DNA of 64,000 nt from Catellatospora coxensis (GTDB lineage: Bacteria > Actinomycetota > Actinomycetes > Mycobacteriales > Micromonosporaceae), in NCBI RefSeq assembly GCF_016862635.1, contig NZ_BONI01000031.1, forward strand, positions 32,590 through 96,589, read 5' to 3'. Made by a program: the position numbers and the translations under genes. This document shows positions 62,501-64,000 of this stretch, piece by piece; position 1 is the stretch's first letter; every line of letters starts with the position of its first letter. The notes below the pieces were generated by a model that worked only from the letters and a program-made list of their open reading frames with translations, did no database searches and was not told where the DNA came from.

Positions 62501-64000
62501 CCGCACCAGGTCGAGCACGGCAGACTGCGCCGATGCCGGCGCCTGATAGCCGGCGAAGCTCCGCGTGCCGCGCTCACGCCACGTCATGTCGGCGACGATC
62601 GCCGACATGACGCAGTTGGTGACGAACTCACCACCGATCCCGCGCCACGGGTTCACCCCCGCCAACCACGGATACCTTCGCGCGACATCCTCCTCCGACA
62701 ACCGACGCGCTGGAGGGCTCACCTGCGGCGCACCCACGCCCACCCAGCCGCGCAAGAACCTCGACAGAGTCCGCAGGTCCGCGGCCATGGAACGCCGCCA
62801 AGCGGCGACCCGCGAACCGAGGTCGGCGGATCCGGCGACCTCCGCAGGGTTCGGTGCCGTCCGGATGGGGGCGGCGGAGGCCGCGTCCGGCCGGCCGCCG
62901 ACCGCGGTCTCAGTGCCGGGTGCCTTGACGCCGTGGAACGATCTGCCCGCCTTGCCGGCGGCGAGATCCACCGTCGGCTGGACCGCCGTGCCGAGCATCG
63001 GCACGACCACACTCGGCCCCAGCACGGCCGCGCCTCGTTCGGCCACCACAGGACCCGAAGAGCCGACCGGGCCCGAGCCCGCCGACCCGATTCGCCCGCC
63101 CATCGGCACAGCCTCGCCACGCGCTGTGTCCGCGCCTGCCCACACAGGTCGCGTTTCCTTCGTGCCGGCAACGCCGGCCGTGTCGCCGCCTCCGGCCTGT
63201 GTGTCGCTGTCACCAGGCCGGAAACTCTGAGGTTCCGTGCTGCTCGCCTCTTCGTCGGTCTGCGTGTCCCGGCCGTCCCCGCTTGACAGCGCTGTCGACG
63301 GCACGACGCCGTCATGCGCCGTGGCGGCTCCCGGATCGACCGGCTGGGACACGTCGGCGGCCGCCGGTATGGCTGTGTTCTGCGCCGCCACGTTCTGCGC
63401 CACCACCGGGTTCCCGGCCCGCCCGTCGTCGCCCGGCACGGTCTCGACGACGGCGGGCTGACCGAGCGCCTCAGGCCCGATGATCGTCCTGTCCTGCGAC
63501 GTCACCGACGCGCGCACGAGTGCACCGGCATTCGCGCCGGCGGCGGTGTTGGCGGCCGAGGTGGTGGTGCCGGACGTGGCGGTGCCCCCACGCACCGGAC
63601 CCGCCTCGACCTGTGCCATAACACCGGCCACCGCGACCGGGACACCCTCACCCGACGGCGTGAACGTCCCCGACACGTCGAACAGCCCGGCCAGCTTGCC
63701 GCTGCCGCGCACGTGCCCCACGACCACGCCCCGCTCGTCGACCCGCAGATCCGTCCTGGACCAGCCGCCCACGAAATCGGCCGCCGCCCAGCCCGAACCC
63801 TTGAACGAGCCCGCCACCACCGTCCCGTCACCACGCGTCCAGGAGCCCGTGAACCTCAGCAACCCCCCGAAAAGCCCACCCGCGCCGTACGTGCCGTCGA
63901 ACTCGAAGTCGCCCCGCCACAGGCCCGCACCGAGGAACCGGACCCCGGAGCCCTGCCCGTCCTCGCCGCCGGCGCCGTCGGTGATCGGATCCCAGGGCCT
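53570..64000 (-). CDS. Giant polymorphic-toxin-like protein (5' end outside window)
   Basis: The frame is open from the right window edge to a TGA at 53570, over 3,470 codons; the first in-frame start-like codon, TTG at 63862, is not a real start. Counting from 63862: residues 1-80 and upstream have Gly-rich MORN-like strands (GSWTRGDGTVVAGSFKGSGW); about 90-390 is a low-complexity linker; about 391-540 is a Tox-PL papain-fold glutamine-deamidase-like domain with C417 (FVTNC), H500 (WHVVNV) and D515 (FLDAQAG). Two homologous modules follow (about 580-1970, 2022-3390). Each has HEILH (1215; 2636), a Tox-PL-like fold lacking Cys and His, and a nitrilase-like end. Such proteins are usually exported toxins with a local immunity gene; an Imm51-like gene lies downstream. 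The secretion signal is outside the window. Confidence 0.85.
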   Translation of the reverse strand, partial: RPWDPITDGAGGEDGQGSGVRFLGAGLWRGDFEFDGTYGAGGLFGGLLRFTGSWTRGDGTVVAGSFKGSGWAAADFVGGWSRTDLRVDERGVVVGHVRGSGKLAGLFDVSGTFTPSGEGVPVAVAGVMAQVEAGPVRGGTATSGTTTSAANTAAGANAGALVRASVTSQDRTIIGPEALGQPAVVETVPGDDGRAGNPVVAQNVAAQNTAIPAAADVSQPVDPGAATAHDGVVPSTALSSGDGRDTQTDEEASSTEPQSFRPGDSDTQAGGGDTAGVAGTKETRPVWAGADTARGEAVPMGGRIGSAGSGPVGSSGPVVAERGAAVLGPSVVVPMLGTAVQPTVDLAAGKAGRSFHGVKAPGTETAVGGRPDAASAAPIRTAPNPAEVAGSADLGSRVAAWRRSMAADLRTLSRFLRGWVGVGAPQVSPPARRLSEEDVARRYPWLAGVNPWRGIGGEFVTNCVMSAIVADMTWRERGTRSFAGYQAPASAQSAVLDLVRYADEVFAGGPGFIKVRGGVDEIAGATAAAPGSRGVLGFGTRDSGWHVVNVFNDGGRAVFLDAQAGAWARLPTGGDFFFLPLTEGFSALTGRGQVMRRETLDRLVAGSVPDGVAEVPHDHLAGPSEALLPLRIEVEDKKVVWQPDRNTGLLDSTYVAVRDVSRPLPDGWSTVFLSNIGELGQADENVSVGSGQVLEVEFVDQITLVGQIKSKAWGTRFTGTEQTVHLRGTRQGSDASASSVSSTRTAPPPQDTPMWEPGRVLWNSRFRHVLRGSILAEQEFDPIGSAPTMAWVSDMVKKATADRAMADRTALFGEQDRLVLEVFARFGTDTARASRVAERLAAALHRRLETALTRWSERQPRGTKAVKPLVEVTVAKSDPGGYHGYDYDLVAVAWQQDNANSLYAPLRRPVWAPGPPARPVGRAGEPVGAVSFDPENQVPRTPAVLDQVARAVQAQAMASMREGRPLPRLTAWVPLLEDTPQAREKAGELARKFISEVAKKVGKSDPASPLVRAWVEGLPVRALMAFKPRRDDGTIDGDLELYSVRFPVLNGAPPLKPSQDEVQEAQEAEGWPDDDYEQRPDYLNPWRAAEVRLSEPGWWTMRQPVRTDVIEDIVRTLDPSRLHRVKESHYSAAERVGVGDATIGPYGLDIGYDVVRIVVAGAATRTVRVFRVKIQMDSDPDVTRTHVVKLRRIASIAVAEMNERFRLPGGDQFHMMVEFTTDQPHHIVRVTTTPPPHAIARADAWPTTLLDHSQRHRLILHEILHLIGLQDEYAVSRRRGPDARAVPLLQKPAVGAPPRSAGRMPSRIHDMGIMSQVVGAPAEADLAVRYLWQIWWIQERLVEAPHVEVSIADGVRALAPVDMAIGARAAVDNLHRLRLESVATQLAQAAHAASNDPGRLSRLVVRLGMSGDDSVRGEQLTAFAEMVDARLADWDIPAEGIVVTADKKQPTSRRIRVSAVFAPLVKDGEAGLVERVQRRYPWLVEQPGPAVTDARRFVLAAIRGDTQLAGTRDWAAPKATTVRGVTPDRVLGLLTDYARQRVPHSAASLVRIGLGDLIAAFEAAPSGARGFAVLHGSGRSVGAVLNVVRVENEVLLLDVAREVPVRPADEPVTVWFLSTGSPAVSVETRAGADSGAVAALVHTDDAALRLDAALAEWLAASRLPHARRSLALRVIDGAVHDLRMRSELGRSSRTRLAGMDAVLQAVRTWLADKPSGDGTQLVSRRAAAVQALARRVRDARRELVRDRRAEPVAQVPGEDRYSEGRPMPVTAFIGHDGVFAAGEGGLGAGSSRFNLWAEHTWHRTDFARMFGEQASELEVRLEMMKTRVKAEYRASRTVLGPIGTVSEPVVFGVLALPERFFKRPGEPFTESDRAVFLDELLEVSAGHPHLLIVPGTMVWAGVAPGGGPTLNHTATVVLNGRIVHEVHQQYPGNTYLGYQNGAVSADEWRRRFRAGNAAREDVEGRPGSTAFAVGGHLITLEFPTDHEHDRAMRDLFDGRVPYIGGVRRDIADVVILPGDVRHGKVAAPAAGPSTFDQPAAQSAPMASLAAAAGPAGNAAVAAQPGPPDALLPLRIEVANRDIEWHGGYTVRLLSDLVAERSVRRNPPADRGTVFLSDVGEPGKPGERHLEAGQLLEVEFVDNVSVASRIDEGTTVVDFPLFHLRDVREGGDPSPDAVSPQGPPWAQARRVLWNSRFRQILQGDVLKGDGFDPAGSPAVVAWLSELVDNASSDQAMADRTGEIGEPAELVLEVFARFGAGSAPLIAERVASALHRRLEVALTRWHERQPPPTRGTKPLVAVTVAKSDPGGYRGYDGDLIAVGWQRDHTNNLWEAPLRRPRWMRGPTRPITRAGTEIGKVIFNPESWLPSDPAVVEQAARNLWAQAETSLSEHRALPRLTAWVPLLNDTDQAGKTAAEIARGIIVNVAEKVREIGTEQPLVTAWAENLAEETVIAYQPRQDGETADRYLELYSVTFPAMDGPGPYRPPGQAEPQPGEDHHLWLHYLNPWRTVSFPASERGWWTLEQPVPTGEIEDVVRSLDPSQVREVESSVLETVEPVGTPAEMIGTYGSTIGYDVVRIAMSGSAPQVVRVFRMRLRLAPDGGIPRAHVVRMQGLAAAAVAEINERFRLPGGDQFHLMVEFTDDGPHHVIRVPKEPIPHTLASSTTWPTSLLRDSRARNLILHEILHSLGLYDEYAMPRGPDSGSYRPLLRLRPAAAVPSQSAGRMPARTHGEWIMGRPTGRPIAEDIAVRHLWQLWWVQESVSAAPLVEHRADSGVIAVRPVNMDIHMLSASGLRHLGSLRSLAGSLVQAIRAVAADTGRVTLLEVRVRSADSSSAGPRQLAVELAAMVEARLAEWDLPADGISFTKAVDESLPPGRVSVDAVFAPAVKDDEPHVALVRDRYPWFAAKSVPAVADPRLRYVLAAIHTDLRLAGRADSAAPEENPEPGALPGRVMALLTGYARATGTDAAAKPVRVRLADLLAAFEAAAPGARGFAVLHGPGRTIGAVLNVVRVEEGVLLLDWARKGPVRPVDDQATVSFISAGGQVANVAVRAAAEHDATSPAHARVADTALGTALAEWSATSKSTFRRRSAELLVIDGAVADLQTPAGQDLGSLERLRRLDAALQAINVWSAGKPSGRGDDVASSRAAAVQQLARAVRHGRRQLLRERRAERTAPLARENHYAEQRPVSLSAFIGHDGAFTAGGESDLRAAHARHRPGLARMFGRQLSELDVRLEMMKSHIDAEYRKVEAALREPEPEPESESVDRNAVYGVLTLPERFFKRPGEPFTEADREVFLDEISEVSADHPHLLILPGTMVWAGVAPGGRPTLNHTATVVLNGRIVHEVHKQYPTNEYQGYENGAVSADEWRRRFRAGNAAREDAAGRPGSTAFAVGGNLFTLEFFRDHELDRAIHDLADGRVPYIDGVRRDVANTDIVMRGDGDSTTAQAAAPGSVQLDQPAAVPLSPARLSEPPVQP
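53690..57799 (-). repeat. Module 2 of the giant protein's tandem duplication
   Basis: In-frame coding repeat from LLPLRIEV (about 57797) to DVANTDIV (about 53700), homologous to module 1 at an offset of about 4.26 kb. Contains HEILHSLGLYDEY, a catalytically degenerate Tox-PL-like domain (about 54880-55300) and a nitrilase-like end (LPERFF, LLILPGTMVW). Confidence 0.85.
57945..62126 (-). repeat. Module 1 of the giant protein's tandem duplication
   Basis: In-frame coding repeat from LLPLRIEV (about 62124) to VVILPGDV (about 57950). Contains HEILHLIGLQDEY, a degenerate Tox-PL-like domain (about 59140-59575) and a nitrilase-like end. The last 400 bp (58057-58456) match module 2 (53797-54196) at about 90% by eye, far more than the rest. 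Confidence 0.85.

Overview
The window is very GC-rich DNA (by eye about 70% or more) with many GTG starts, dense ATGA/GTGA/TGATG gene overlaps, DivIVA-like, Rrf2/NsrR, LAL-LuxR and ECF-sigma/STAS genes. This points to an actinomycete, and the mix of families is most like Micromonosporaceae (inference). It reads as chromosome. I see no rRNA, tRNA, CRISPR, integrase or transposase.

Layout. 0-4 kb: the end of a Gfo/Idh/MocA oxidoreductase facing a three-gene sugar ABC uptake operon (binding lipoprotein plus two permeases, no ATPase). 4-12 kb: small regulators and stress genes (zinc-finger-like orphan, NUDIX hydrolase, VapBC-like pair, large uncharacterised protein, ArsR-SRPBCC pair, serine hydrolase, XRE regulator). 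12-14.4 kb: a globin operon (truncated haemoglobin, flavohaemoglobin-like protein, DivIVA-like protein) behind a near-consensus promoter with inverted repeats. 14.4-23 kb: lipoprotein, VOC protein, ABC exporter, a truncated hydrolase beside an inverted-repeat element, three GNATs, and a sigma/STAS pair that overlaps tail to tail. 23-32 kb: reductase, ABC-2 transporter, SulP-carbonic anhydrase fusion under an ArsR-type gene, divergent S41 peptidase, large lipoprotein. 32-41 kb: kinase, aldehyde dehydrogenase, RNA-ligase-like and envelope proteins, then nsrR-hmp, a textbook nitric-oxide detoxification pair. 41-50 kb: diguanylate cyclase with a degenerate HD-GYP-like tail, IspH, PfkB-HAD-EEP operon, LAL regulator. 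50-53 kb: von Willebrand A pair, Imm51-like immunity gene, SRPBCC protein.

The right end (53.57 kb to the edge) is one open frame of more than 3,470 codons, still open at base 64000. It encodes a giant polymorphic-toxin-like protein. It has one Tox-PL (glutamine-deamidase, papain-fold) domain with an apparently intact Cys-His-Asp triad. After that come two tandem modules of about 1,400 residues. Each module carries an HExxH metalloprotease-like motif, a second Tox-PL-like fold that has lost Cys and His, and a nitrilase-like fold without its Cys. This is the most unusual object in the window.

Other themes: many starts have a -10-like hexamer exactly at -12 to -7, which suggests widespread leaderless translation. 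Three intergenic inverted repeats share CAAGAT/ATCTTG ends. Several regulators have clear palindromic operators in their own promoters.
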